Both the position numbers and the translations under genes were made by a program. The notes beneath the pieces are model-generated. The model made no database searches. It was not told where the DNA came from and saw only the letters and a program-made list of their open reading frames with translations. From the NCBI GenBank assembly GCA_900769075.1, contig CAAGFE010000081.1, forward strand, positions 1 through 50,849: a stretch of 50,849 bases of DNA. The letters are read 5' to 3'. This stretch comes from Clostridia bacterium. Lineage in GTDB: Bacteria; Bacillota; Clostridia; Christensenellales; Aristaeellaceae. Below, one piece after another: positions 32,782-41,577 of the stretch (position 1 is the first letter of the stretch; every line of letters begins with the position of its first letter).

Positions 32782-33936
32782 ATGGAGAAGGTATTGGTGG
32801 TTGCCCAGGTCATTCCACAGTGGTATGTTGATCTGCTGACAGAAGCCTTGGGTGAGAATGTACATATTGACATCATAACCGGCAGTCAGGTGCGAGGGAA
32901 TGTAATCCAATCCCCCAGGCATGATCCTGCGAGTTTCAAATCTCGGCTGATCTGCTGGTGGAAGCATCTTCGGTTCGTCAATCAGTGGGCAGCAGAGCAT
33001 AGAAGTGAGCATTACGATCTTATCTTTGCTATCTCCAATCCTCCGATCAACTCGTATATCGGCCTGAAGTTGAAAAAGCAGTTTCGCGCACCGTTCGTCT
33101 ACATGAATTGGGATCTGTATCCGCAGGTGATTGAACAAAGTATTAGCAATCCAATCGTGCAGTTGGCTTGTAAGGCATGGAATTGGTGGAACAGTAAAAA
33201 CTATCCGAAGATTGATCGGATGCTAACGATTGGAAGTATCATGGCAGAATCGATGGTCAAACCATTGAAAAAACCGATTCCTGTGGAGGTGCTGCCCATC
33301 GCGGTGGACACTGATTACTTGAAGCCCATTCCGAAGAAACAAAACCCTTTCTGCATAGAGCATGACTTGGTGGATAAGTTTGTTGTGTTATACTCCGGGA
33401 AAATGGGTGTAGGACATAACATTGAACTGATTTTGGAAGCGGCAGAAAAACTCAAGGGGAACAGGGACATCTGCTTCGTGTTCATTGGAGAGGGGCCGAA
33501 GTACTCGGTCGTGGAGAACTTCATTGCAGAGCACCACAGTGAGAATATCAAGCTTTTCCCCTTGCAGCCCAATGATATATTTCCGTATTCCATGGCATGT
33601 GGCGACGTGGGCATTGTTACGCAGGAAGCCGAAATGGCTCACTTGTTTATGCCAAGCAAGACTTACAGCATGATGGCTTGCGGACAGGCTATTGTCGGAA
33701 TTGGAACGGACCATGATGATTTGAATCATTTGATTCAAAAGGAAAAGATCGGTGTCAGCGTGACGGAAGCGAATGTGGATGTACTTGTGACAAAGATCGA
33801 AGACTTGTTCCGTGATAAAGCTGCACTGGCGGAATACCAGAAGAACGCACGGGCGACGGCAAAAGAGAAATTCGGTCTGGATGCGATTCGGGATAAGTAT
33901 TACAGGCTATTTGATGCCTTGATGGAGAAAACATGA
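32782..33936 (+). CDS. GT4-family glycosyltransferase
   Basis: A 384-residue retaining GT-B glycosyltransferase, WbuB-like. The second Rossmann domain shows FVVLYSGKMGVGHNIELILE and a later block containing EAEMAHLFMPSKTYSMMACG, where the usual acidic ligand region of GT4 lies. The ATG at 32782 has GAGGA 7 bases before it, while an in-frame GTG at 32767 overlaps this site. It is coupled to the next GT4 gene by 4 nt. Sugar donor and acceptor cannot be read. Confidence 0.86.
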   Translation: MEKVLVVAQVIPQWYVDLLTEALGENVHIDIITGSQVRGNVIQSPRHDPASFKSRLICWWKHLRFVNQWAAEHRSEHYDLIFAISNPPINSYIGLKLKKQFRAPFVYMNWDLYPQVIEQSISNPIVQLACKAWNWWNSKNYPKIDRMLTIGSIMAESMVKPLKKPIPVEVLPIAVDTDYLKPIPKKQNPFCIEHDLVDKFVVLYSGKMGVGHNIELILEAAEKLKGNRDICFVFIGEGPKYSVVENFIAEHHSENIKLFPLQPNDIFPYSMACGDVGIVTQEAEMAHLFMPSKTYSMMACGQAIVGIGTDHDDLNHLIQKEKIGVSVTEANVDVLVTKIEDLFRDKAALAEYQKNARATAKEKFGLDAIRDKYYRLFDALMEKT

Positions 33937-35123
33937 AAGTATTATTCATCAATGAAACCTGTGGTCAGGGAAGCCATGGGAGAATATGCACCGATTTGCT
34001 TGATATCCTCCATGAACTGGGCCATGACGGAAGAATTGCCTATGGTAGGAGCAATGTTCCGACACAGTATGCCGACTATGCCATCAGAGTAGGCTCGAAG
34101 GTTGACACTTATTTTCATGCGGCAAGTTCGCGTATTTTCGACAATGCAGGTTTTTGCTCTGGCAGAGCAACAGAGAAATTGCTCAAGCAGATAGAGGCTT
34201 ATCAACCGGATATCATTCATCTGCATAATATCCATGGGTATTACATTCATGTGGGCATACTCTTTGATTATCTGTCGAAGTGTAGCAAGCCTGTTATCTG
34301 GACGCTTCATGACAGTTGGGCTTGGACAGGACACTGCACATGCTCGGACTACATTGGATGTAGTCGATGGAAAACCGGTTGTTATGAATGCCCACAGAAG
34401 GGTAACTATCCGGCATCTTATCTTTGGGACAGGTCGAAGAAGAACTACCAGATTAAGCAACGACTGTTTACATCGGTAAGGAATATCCAACTTGTCACGC
34501 CATCGACATGGCTTAAGGCGGAGGTGGAGCAGTCATTCCTAAAGCAATATCCGGTACGAGTGATCCGTAGCGGCATTGATCTGCATGTATTCAAACCAAC
34601 ACTCAGTGACTTCCGGGAAAAGTATGGATTGACGAATAAGACGATATTGCTCTCCGTTGCCAATGCTTGGTCGCAGCGCAAGGGCCTTGATGCGATTGAG
34701 ATGTTGGCAAAGCAATTGGATGCGCGGTATCAAATCGTCATGGTTGGTAGACTGCACGGTGAGAAAGTGCCTGATAAGGTACTCTACATTGAGCATACTG
34801 CCAATCAAGAAGAACTTGCGCAAATATATACCGCTGCGGATGTCTATATGAATCTATCCTATGAAGAGACGCAGGGATTGACGACAACGGAAGCGTTGGC
34901 TTGCGGCACCCCAGCGATTGTGAACAACCGCACAGCCATACCGGAAAGCATTGATGAAAGCTGCGGTATTGTGGTGGATTCGAGGAACATACAGTCTGTT
35001 CTGAGTGGCATTGAAAAGGCGCGATCTATGAAGACTGAGGACTGCGTGAGACATGCTGCCAACTATGAGAAGAGAAACTGCTTTATGCGGTACATTGATT
35101 TGTACAAGGAGATATGCAGATGA
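33933..35123 (+). CDS. GT4-family glycosyltransferase
   Basis: A 396-residue GT-B enzyme. The N-terminal domain includes IIHLHNIHGYYIHV and TLHDSWAWTGHC with a Cys-rich stretch (CTCSDYIGCSRWKTGCYECP). This stretch is typical of a capsule GT4 subset and is also seen in the enzyme at 41578. The C-terminal domain shows ILLSVANAWSQRKGLDAIEM and TTTEALACGTPAIVNNRTAI. It overlaps the previous gene by 4 nt and reaches into the thymidylate-kinase-like gene. Donor and acceptor are unknown. Confidence 0.88.
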   Translation: MKVLFINETCGQGSHGRICTDLLDILHELGHDGRIAYGRSNVPTQYADYAIRVGSKVDTYFHAASSRIFDNAGFCSGRATEKLLKQIEAYQPDIIHLHNIHGYYIHVGILFDYLSKCSKPVIWTLHDSWAWTGHCTCSDYIGCSRWKTGCYECPQKGNYPASYLWDRSKKNYQIKQRLFTSVRNIQLVTPSTWLKAEVEQSFLKQYPVRVIRSGIDLHVFKPTLSDFREKYGLTNKTILLSVANAWSQRKGLDAIEMLAKQLDARYQIVMVGRLHGEKVPDKVLYIEHTANQEELAQIYTAADVYMNLSYEETQGLTTTEALACGTPAIVNNRTAIPESIDESCGIVVDSRNIQSVLSGIEKARSMKTEDCVRHAANYEKRNCFMRYIDLYKEICR

Positions 35124-35755
35124 TCAGCTTTAGCGGCATTGATTGCAGTGGAAAATCTACTCAGATTAATCTGCTGGTCAAAGAATTTGAAAAGCATGGG
35201 AAAAAGTGCGAAGTCATCTGGAGTCGAGGTGGCTATACACCGGGGATGGACTTCATCAAGAAGGTAATTCGTCGTGGTAAGGTGACAACGAAGGAAGAAC
35301 GGCTTGAGCAATCAGCAAAGGTCAATGAGAATCCTCAAAAGCGAAAGTTGCTCTTTCTGCTGTCGCTCATGGATTTGTGGCGTTTTTATACCTTTTCTCT
35401 GCGGATTAAGGGAATCGGCAAGGAAATCATTTGCGATCGCTACATTTGGGATACCTATATTGACTTCAAGATGAAGTACCCAGAATACGATTTTGAGCAT
35501 GGCTTCTGGTGGCAGCTCACGCTGAAAACGATGGTAAAGCCTAACCCGTCTTTCTGTTTGTTCATCCCGGCGGAGATGTCCATGTACAGGAGTACCCTCA
35601 AGGACGAACCTTTCCCGGAGCCGGTTGCAGTGCGTCAGGAGAGGATCGACTGGTATATGCGGGAACTGAAGAACAACCGCTGGCAGTATGAGATTGACGC
35701 AACGAAGTCGATTGATGAGGTCTATGCGCAGATTCGGAGCAAGATAAACATATGA
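35120..35755 (+). CDS. Thymidylate-kinase-like protein
   Basis: A 211-residue P-loop kinase with Walker A GIDCSGKST (residues 5-13), the DRY-like IICDRYIWDTYIDF and a C-terminal SIDEVYAQI. It resembles dTMP kinase, but the region where the thymidine contacts and the LID lie is unlike true Tmk. AAGGAG sits 7-8 bases before the ATG at 35120; the ATG at 35114 is too close. It stands in the middle of glycosyltransferase genes, so a housekeeping role in dTTP synthesis is unlikely. It may phosphorylate a sugar, polyol or nucleotide precursor of the polymer. Confidence 0.75.
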   Translation: MISFSGIDCSGKSTQINLLVKEFEKHGKKCEVIWSRGGYTPGMDFIKKVIRRGKVTTKEERLEQSAKVNENPQKRKLLFLLSLMDLWRFYTFSLRIKGIGKEIICDRYIWDTYIDFKMKYPEYDFEHGFWWQLTLKTMVKPNPSFCLFIPAEMSMYRSTLKDEPFPEPVAVRQERIDWYMRELKNNRWQYEIDATKSIDEVYAQIRSKINI

Positions 35756-36522
35756 GCAAGATAAAGATTACAATCATAACAATCACATACAACAGTGCAA
35801 GGACGGTCAGAGAGACCTTTGAAAGTGTGCGTCGCCAAGGGTATGAGAATCTGGAGTACCTGTTGATTGACGGTGGTTCGAAGGACGATACGCTAAGAAT
35901 TGCCGACGAGTACAGCGACATCATCACCAAAGTCGTCAGCGAACCGGATGAAGGAATCAGCGACGCCATGAACAAGGGCATCCGCTTGGCAACAGGCGAA
36001 TTGATTGGGATCATTCATTCGGATGATGCGCTGACCGATGGCGCGCTTGATCGGCTTGCATCCCTGTGGGACGGCAAGACCGATGTTTATTATGGCGATG
36101 CAATCATCATGGATGAAAGTGGTAAACCAACGCATGTTCTTTGCGGCAAGAAGGATTTATCCGGTTTACCCTATGGCTTCTGCCTGGTACATCCAGCAAC
36201 TTTTGTCAGCAAGGCAGCTTATGAAAAATATGGCCTTTTTGATAAGCAATATAAGTGTGCAATGGATTATGAACTGCTGCTGAGATTCTACAGAGGTGGA
36301 GCGGCATTCCAATATATCCATGAGAATCTTGCCTATTTCAGATCGGGCGGCACCAATGAGCGTTATCGGCGGAGAACGATTGACGAGGTTTGCGAGATTT
36401 CAATCCGTTACGGCGGCAGCAGGCTGAAGGCGTATGCGATCAAATACAAGAAGATGGCAGTAGACAGAATTCGTCCGTTGCTTGGCAATATGATCCGGAA
36501 CAAACGCGTACAAAAGCTGTGA
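35752..36522 (+). CDS. GT2-family glycosyltransferase
   Basis: A 256-residue inverting GT-A enzyme. The nucleotide-binding start is ITIITITYNSARTVRETFES, with YLLIDGGSKDDT and EPDEGISDAMNKGI. The DxD-type motif is in IHSDDALTDGA. A CAMDYELLLRF block follows. No membrane span is seen. It overlaps the previous gene by 4 nt. Length is typical of the WcaA/SpsA-like group. Donor and acceptor are unknown. Confidence 0.88.
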   Translation: MSKIKITIITITYNSARTVRETFESVRRQGYENLEYLLIDGGSKDDTLRIADEYSDIITKVVSEPDEGISDAMNKGIRLATGELIGIIHSDDALTDGALDRLASLWDGKTDVYYGDAIIMDESGKPTHVLCGKKDLSGLPYGFCLVHPATFVSKAAYEKYGLFDKQYKCAMDYELLLRFYRGGAAFQYIHENLAYFRSGGTNERYRRRTIDEVCEISIRYGGSRLKAYAIKYKKMAVDRIRPLLGNMIRNKRVQKL

Positions 36523-36532
36523 GGACTGATCG

Positions 36533-37570
36533 ATGAAAATCACCGAAATGCTGCAGCGTGAGGACTTCTATCAGATCAACCATGATACGCTGGCAGCGTA
36601 TTATGGGGAAGGGGCCGTAAGCGGCAGCCTCTACATCTACCCACGCCTGAATGCCATCGTCACAAAGCGCCCATCAAAGGCAGTTGAGCGATACCTGTTG
36701 ACGGAATATGAGGTTCGCGGTAACGCTGCCAAGCGCCTTGCTGTTCAGTCCTATGTTCGCCTGTGTCTGAATTCGTTCGGCCTGTTAGCTGACAAACGCA
36801 TTGAGCTGAACCATGACGCGACGTCTGACACGCTTATTTACCCCTGCAACCGAAAATACCGCATCTTTGATTTTGCCAAACAGACGGTTGCGGTGCAGAC
36901 CAAGGCAGGCTTCCCCACGGAGCAACTCAAACATGAGATATCCTTCCGGATACGGGAGGACCTTCCAGATTTTGTTCCAACTGTGGTGGCCCATTCTGAA
37001 CTGGGTTATACAGAAAGGATCATCGATGGGCGCCCGCTGGCACGAATTTCAGATGGCTTTGAACAATACAGGCAGGAGGCGTATGCGCAGTTGACGGCGT
37101 ATGCTTCAGGCTTCAATGAAACACTCACCGGCAGTGCTTATGCTGAAAAGCTACGGGAGCGAGCGATGGGAATGGCGCGCGAAACGACGCTTTCCATCGA
37201 GCCTTTGCTGGATGCGCTCTGCGGGGTCGTCGCAGCCCATTCACAGATTGACACGACCTTCTCCCACGGTGATCTGCAACCGGGCAATATCTGGGTGGAA
37301 AACGGAACAGACAAGCTGTTCATCATCGATTGGGAATCCTGGGGAATCCGCAGCAGCTTCTACGACAAAGCGACGCTCTTTGACGGGCTGCGCCCCGGGA
37401 GCATTCAGAACTATCTGGACAGGGAAGGCATTTCGGCAGATGAAAAGGCCGTTGTTCTCTTGGACGACCTGATCTTCCAATTGGAGGAGTATCGTTCTCT
37501 GCCGGGAGAATTTGGGCTGAACAAGCTTAGACAGTATGTAAAGGAGGTGCAAAGATGGGAACGGAAATGA
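36533..37570 (+). CDS. APH/choline-kinase-like phosphotransferase
   Basis: A 345-residue protein with an eukaryotic-kinase-like fold. The catalytic loop is FSHGDLQPGNIWV (Asp and Asn catalytic residues) and the metal-binding block LFIIDWESWGI, as in aminoglycoside and choline kinases. The N-lobe is less clear. Antibiotic resistance is unlikely in this place; phosphorylation of a choline-like or sugar component, perhaps as a decoration of the polymer, is more plausible. GAGG lies 8 bases before the ATG. The following gene starts inside its 3' end (16 bases overlap). Confidence 0.77.
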   Translation: MKITEMLQREDFYQINHDTLAAYYGEGAVSGSLYIYPRLNAIVTKRPSKAVERYLLTEYEVRGNAAKRLAVQSYVRLCLNSFGLLADKRIELNHDATSDTLIYPCNRKYRIFDFAKQTVAVQTKAGFPTEQLKHEISFRIREDLPDFVPTVVAHSELGYTERIIDGRPLARISDGFEQYRQEAYAQLTAYASGFNETLTGSAYAEKLRERAMGMARETTLSIEPLLDALCGVVAAHSQIDTTFSHGDLQPGNIWVENGTDKLFIIDWESWGIRSSFYDKATLFDGLRPGSIQNYLDREGISADEKAVVLLDDLIFQLEEYRSLPGEFGLNKLRQYVKEVQRWERK

Positions 37571-38633
37571 TAAAAGAGATTGACATGGTCGTTCATGCGG
37601 CACTGGATTTTGCTCCGCTCGATGAGGATGATCGATGCAGAATTATTTCGATCTATCCCCAAATCAAGGATGAGCTGATCAACTATTGCAGGCAAAAAAA
37701 GCTGTTGCCCTTCGTAGCGCGACTCATGCTTGCACTGAAACTGGATGTCGAAATGTGGGGCGATGTACTGGAGAGTTACCGTAAGAGAAACAGCGATGCG
37801 AAACGGGAACTGGAAAGTGTATTTCATGCGCTCCGGGAGCATGGAGTTGCAGAATGCTGTCCCATAGAAAATTTTGCCGCCCTGCTTGCTTCCGGGGAAG
37901 ATATTGGTCTGTTTGCTTCCGGGGACATTGATGTCTATGCAGGGCAGGCAGACCATGAAATGGTGCATGCGGTGATGACCGAGCTCGGCTATACCCGCAA
38001 TGTGGCCAATTCATACCAGGGCTACTATTACAGCAAGGACAATTCTCCAGTTGGAATCAATATGATGTGGATGTGGCAGGCGAGACGCAACATGCCCTTC
38101 CGAACCGTTTTGGATTACCAAAATATGGAAATTGGGGGGGGGCGCTTCCACAGCTTCCTGTCGATGAACTGATGTATATGTGCCTGCTCCATGCTTCTGT
38201 TCACCGTTATGTGTGTGAGCCAGGCATCAAGCTGTATTTTGATATTGGTCTGCTGGCAAAGGGAAATATCAACTGGCATCATGTGTTGCGCATGGCCGAG
38301 ATTGATCGGTATACAATCAGAGTCAGGACTGCTGCCAGACTTGCGGTTGAGATTCTGCATGCACCGATTCCGCAGTGGGTTATTGAGGATCACGGTAAAG
38401 ACAGAAAAATAGACAAGAGGATAGATCGCATATTACATCAGCAAAGCGGAGAGCTGAAGCAGCGCCTGCATCACGTGGAGCTTCTTCGGATTGAAGCACT
38501 GTCGGATGGCATCTCCGTTGCGGCGATGCTGATGCGCATGCTCTGTCCTGATCGCCTCTGGATTCAGCAGAAATATGGAAGGCCAGTCCTTCTTGGGTAT
38601 TTCAAGCATATTCTGAAGGATCTCGGGGGATAA
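37555..38633 (+). pseudogene. PF14907-type nucleotidyltransferase gene, frameshifted at a G9 tract
   Basis: Two overlapping frames together give one ~360-residue protein of the uncharacterised nucleotidyltransferase group found in polysaccharide loci. The first frame (37555-38172) carries the GDIDVYAG nucleotidyltransferase motif and ends in nonsense (GGGRFHSFLSMN). The second holds the C-terminal half (LPVDELMYMCLLHASVHRYV and on). They meet in a run of nine G at 38134-38142. One extra G, or two fewer, restores the frame. The fused product lines up with the intact paralogue at 38655. The frameshift may be genuine decay, phase-variable slippage, or a sequencing or assembly error. A strong AAGGAGGTG site precedes the ATG. 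Confidence 0.8.
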
Positions 38634-38654
38634 TGATATGTAAGGAGAATGAAC

Positions 38655-39824
38655 ATGCATAATACCCTGTTTGACTTCATGAAGGATGAAAACTATCGTC
38701 TGATGCTGGATATGGCGAGGGAGACGCAGGATGAGGAGAGTATCGCCGACATTTGCGCACGTTTCCGCAACGCAGACGTGGAAAAGCTGTTCCAGATCTG
38801 CGAGGAACATGAATTTGTCGGCGTCGCAGGGTATTTTGCAATCAGCCACGGACTTGTGCTGAACGATGCGTGGCAAACGGCTTACGAGCGGGAAAAGAGA
38901 CGCCTGGACTTCCTGAAGACCAAATCCCGCGAGATTTGCAGCATCATGAGGGAAGCAGGTATCCCGATGGTCATCCTGAAGAACGGCGGTATCATGCAGG
39001 ACATCATGCCGGAGGCTATCCAGTGTCCCATGGAGGACATTGATTCCCTGATTCGAAAAAAGGATTTTTATAGGGCGCACGATATTCTGATTCAGAACGG
39101 TTTCACCTTCAAGTTCCGCAGCGAATATGAAGCAGAAAAGCTGGATGAAGCGTATAGGGACGGCTCCACGGAATACTTCATCATGACCCCTGATGGAGAA
39201 AAAATGTGGTTTGAGCTTGCTTGGCGCGCAGTGGCAGGCCGCTGGATCCGACCGGACTTGGAGCCTGATACGGATGCCTTCATTGAGAAGGCGCATTGTG
39301 CGGAAGGCACCAATGTATATGTGCTTTCACCGGAGGACAATCTGCTTCAGGTCTGCATCCACACGGCCAAGCACTCCTATGTGCGCGCGCCGGGATTGCG
39401 GCTGCACATGGATGTCGACCGCATTGTCACGCACACAGAGATCGACTGGAAGCTGTTCATCGAAAAAGTGAAACAGACGCATGTGTGCAAATCCACCTAT
39501 CTGTCGCTCTACATTCCCACCGTGCTGTTTGGAACGCAGGTTCCGCAGTGGGTACTGGATGAGCTGAAGCCGAAGCACGCTGACAGACTGCTGCGTATGC
39601 TTTCCAGTGCAGGTTTGCCCCATCCCCACGGACGCAAGTTCAGTAAGCTGCAGTTTCTGCGTTTCCAGACAGCGCTGTACGATGGCTTCGGCGACATGTG
39701 GCGCACGCTGTATCCTGGGAAGGTATGGATGCAAGAACGCTATGGATGCATGAATACATGGCAGATTATTACCTGTGTCATTGCCAGAGGATTGGATTTG
39801 GTCGGCATCCGAAAGAAGAAGTAA
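38655..39824 (+). CDS. PF14907-type nucleotidyltransferase family protein
   Basis: A 389-residue protein of the same type as the frameshifted gene directly upstream. The nucleotidyltransferase motif reads CPMEDIDSLIRKKDF and is preceded by VILKNGGIMQDI. A later conserved block is LSPEDNLLQVCIHTAKHSYV. GGAG lies 7 bases before the ATG at 38655; the ATG at 38649 is too close. Such proteins occur in capsule clusters and may add a nucleotide-linked or phospho-linked group, but no member that I know has a defined function. Tandem copies suggest duplication and divergence. Confidence 0.78.
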   Translation: MHNTLFDFMKDENYRLMLDMARETQDEESIADICARFRNADVEKLFQICEEHEFVGVAGYFAISHGLVLNDAWQTAYEREKRRLDFLKTKSREICSIMREAGIPMVILKNGGIMQDIMPEAIQCPMEDIDSLIRKKDFYRAHDILIQNGFTFKFRSEYEAEKLDEAYRDGSTEYFIMTPDGEKMWFELAWRAVAGRWIRPDLEPDTDAFIEKAHCAEGTNVYVLSPEDNLLQVCIHTAKHSYVRAPGLRLHMDVDRIVTHTEIDWKLFIEKVKQTHVCKSTYLSLYIPTVLFGTQVPQWVLDELKPKHADRLLRMLSSAGLPHPHGRKFSKLQFLRFQTALYDGFGDMWRTLYPGKVWMQERYGCMNTWQIITCVIARGLDLVGIRKKK

Positions 39825-39834
39825 GGAGGCTCTT

Positions 39835-40419
39835 ATGCCAATCAAGAAAATGATACGCGAAGTGATCGGGCTTCCACAGACGCTCAAGAATCGCATTGTC
39901 TTTATGTGCAAGGGCGTACGCTACCCTGCGAGAGGCAATGTTAAAGGTCGCATTCACATCATCCGGCGCGGTCCCATTCAAATCGGCGCCGGATGCAGAA
40001 TCAATGGTCATGATCGATATAATCCCATTGGCTTTGGAAGCGGCTGCAACTTTGTTGCTGAAAAAGGTGGCAGCATTGTCATTGGCGAGAATGTGGGAAT
40101 TTCGAACAGTACGCTTTATTCCCGTATTGGAATAAGTATTGGTAATAATGTCATGCTCGGTGGAGGAGTTAAGATCTACGATACCGACTTCCACTCACTG
40201 GAAGCAAGGTTCCGCGGCACGAGTGAGGACAAGGCACATACTGTAAATAAGCCTGTCAAAATTGAAGATGATGTGTTCATCGGAGCGGGTACTGTGATTC
40301 TGAAGGGCGTTCATATTGGAAAGGGTGCAGTGATCGGTGCAGGTTCGATCGTGACTAAAGATATACCTTCTGATCAGATATGGGCAGGGAATCCAGCTAA
40401 ATATATCAGAAATGTGTGA
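39835..40419 (+). CDS. Hexapeptide-repeat acyltransferase (WcaF/maltose-acetyltransferase-like)
   Basis: A 194-residue left-handed beta-helix acetyltransferase. The hexapeptide repeats run from about residue 40 to 185 (IQIGAGCRINGHD, IVIGENVGISNSTLY, VKIEDDVFIGAGTVILKGVH, IGKGAVIGAGSIVTKD), ending in the usual WAGNPAKYIR. The acetyl-CoA His is probably in YDTDFHSLEA. AAGGAGG sits 5-6 bases before the ATG at 39835. It would add acetyl groups to a sugar in the repeat unit, or to the amino sugar of the initiating residue. Confidence 0.87.
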   Translation: MPIKKMIREVIGLPQTLKNRIVFMCKGVRYPARGNVKGRIHIIRRGPIQIGAGCRINGHDRYNPIGFGSGCNFVAEKGGSIVIGENVGISNSTLYSRIGISIGNNVMLGGGVKIYDTDFHSLEARFRGTSEDKAHTVNKPVKIEDDVFIGAGTVILKGVHIGKGAVIGAGSIVTKDIPSDQIWAGNPAKYIRNV

Positions 40420-40448
40420 TATGCAGACAATGAGGGAGGTACTAATCG

Positions 40449-41438
40449 ATGTATTGGGATGGCATCAATCCTATGAGAATGCTAATCAAGGATTTTGATA
40501 TGTTCTGGAAGTTCTATCCAGTTGCAATGTCACGAATGGTATATTTAAAGTTAACTGGAAAAAAAATACGCACACTATATTATGGAGGACACAAGGTATA
40601 TTCACAAAATGATGCAAATGAGTGCTTAAAGACTGCATTATTGTCAAATGAACCATTTATGTTTGGCAGGCATGGAACAAATGAAGTTCAATTGGCATTG
40701 CATGCGCTGATGAAAAAAAAAGAAATCACTGAGACTGCATTGACGTCAGAGGATCAGAATAGCCAATGTGAGCATTCTGGTTTTTTCCCACCAACAGATG
40801 AGGCTCTCAACAGGTTTAATGAGCTGATCATTGATGCAACAAAATCCACTGATATCTACGGTTCACTATGGCTGATTGGTGAATCCTATTATATCAAGCA
40901 CTTCCTTCCATCAAAGTCACTTGTGACACATACAAATATGATGGACTTCTGGCGTTATGAGGAACCCTTCACTTATGCCCTGAAGGGACAGAAAGTGCTG
41001 GTTATTCATTATCTTGCTGAACAGATCAAGGAACAATATAAGAAACGGGAACTGCTCTTTACGAATCCGAAGGTGCTACCGGAGTTCGAACTAATGGCAA
41101 TGCCCGCTGTGCAGACGATTGCAGGCAACCGTGACTCCCGGTTTGAAACATGGTTTGACGCCTTGGATTTCATGTACGAGGAAACAAAGAAGTATGATTA
41201 CGATGTAGCACTTCTGGGCTGTGGCGCTTATGGTATGCCTCTCGCTGCAAAACTAAAGCAAGATGGCAAAAAAGTGATTTACATGGGTGGCGTACTCCAG
41301 ATGCTCTTTGGAATCAAAGGAAAGCGTTGGGACGATGAACCAAGGGCCGCAGCAATGTACAATGAGTATTGGGTAAATCCTGATCCTACGATGAGACCCA
41401 TGCGAGCAACAACGGTTGAAGGTGGCTGTTACTGGTAA
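40449..41438 (+). CDS. GT-D-fold-like putative glycosyltransferase
   Basis: A 329-residue protein resembling the GT-D-type family found in capsule loci. Typical blocks are FMFGRHGTNEVQLALHALM, WLIGESYYIKHFLP, KVLVIHYLAEQIKEQY, YDVALLGCGAYGMPLAAKL and GVLQMLFGIKGKRWDD. No membrane span is present. GGGAGG lies 9 bases before the ATG. The gene and the following ones are strikingly AT-rich compared with the left part of the locus. The catalytic activity of this subgroup is not certain to me. Confidence 0.72.
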   Translation: MYWDGINPMRMLIKDFDMFWKFYPVAMSRMVYLKLTGKKIRTLYYGGHKVYSQNDANECLKTALLSNEPFMFGRHGTNEVQLALHALMKKKEITETALTSEDQNSQCEHSGFFPPTDEALNRFNELIIDATKSTDIYGSLWLIGESYYIKHFLPSKSLVTHTNMMDFWRYEEPFTYALKGQKVLVIHYLAEQIKEQYKKRELLFTNPKVLPEFELMAMPAVQTIAGNRDSRFETWFDALDFMYEETKKYDYDVALLGCGAYGMPLAAKLKQDGKKVIYMGGVLQMLFGIKGKRWDDEPRAAAMYNEYWVNPDPTMRPMRATTVEGGCYW

Positions 41439-41577
41439 GCAATAGCTGAACAGATCATCGAAATCAAGGCTTAACAATATCCAGTGTATGCACGTTTCTA
41501 TGTACTATCGTCATTACCAGTGAGTAAAGAAAGGAATGTATGATCTTCTCTTCTGTATAGATCATACAGGTATGTAA
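41439..41577 (+). repeat. Intergenic stretch with a perfect 10-bp inverted repeat before a GT4 gene
   Basis: TGTATGATCT (41537-41546) and AGATCATACA (41559-41568) flank a 12-base loop. The second arm ends 9 bases before the ATG of the next gene, which lacks a clear Shine-Dalgarno sequence. No T tract follows, so it is probably not a terminator. It may be an operator, an RNA-processing site or an element that controls translation. Confidence 0.55.

Noticed and set aside
35120..35755. Housekeeping thymidylate kinase
   Set aside because: The P-loop fits, but the substrate-binding parts do not look like Tmk, and the gene is embedded in a glycosyltransferase operon.
36533..37570. Aminoglycoside resistance gene
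   Set aside because: Only the general kinase motifs match; location and tight linkage with polysaccharide genes argue for another substrate.
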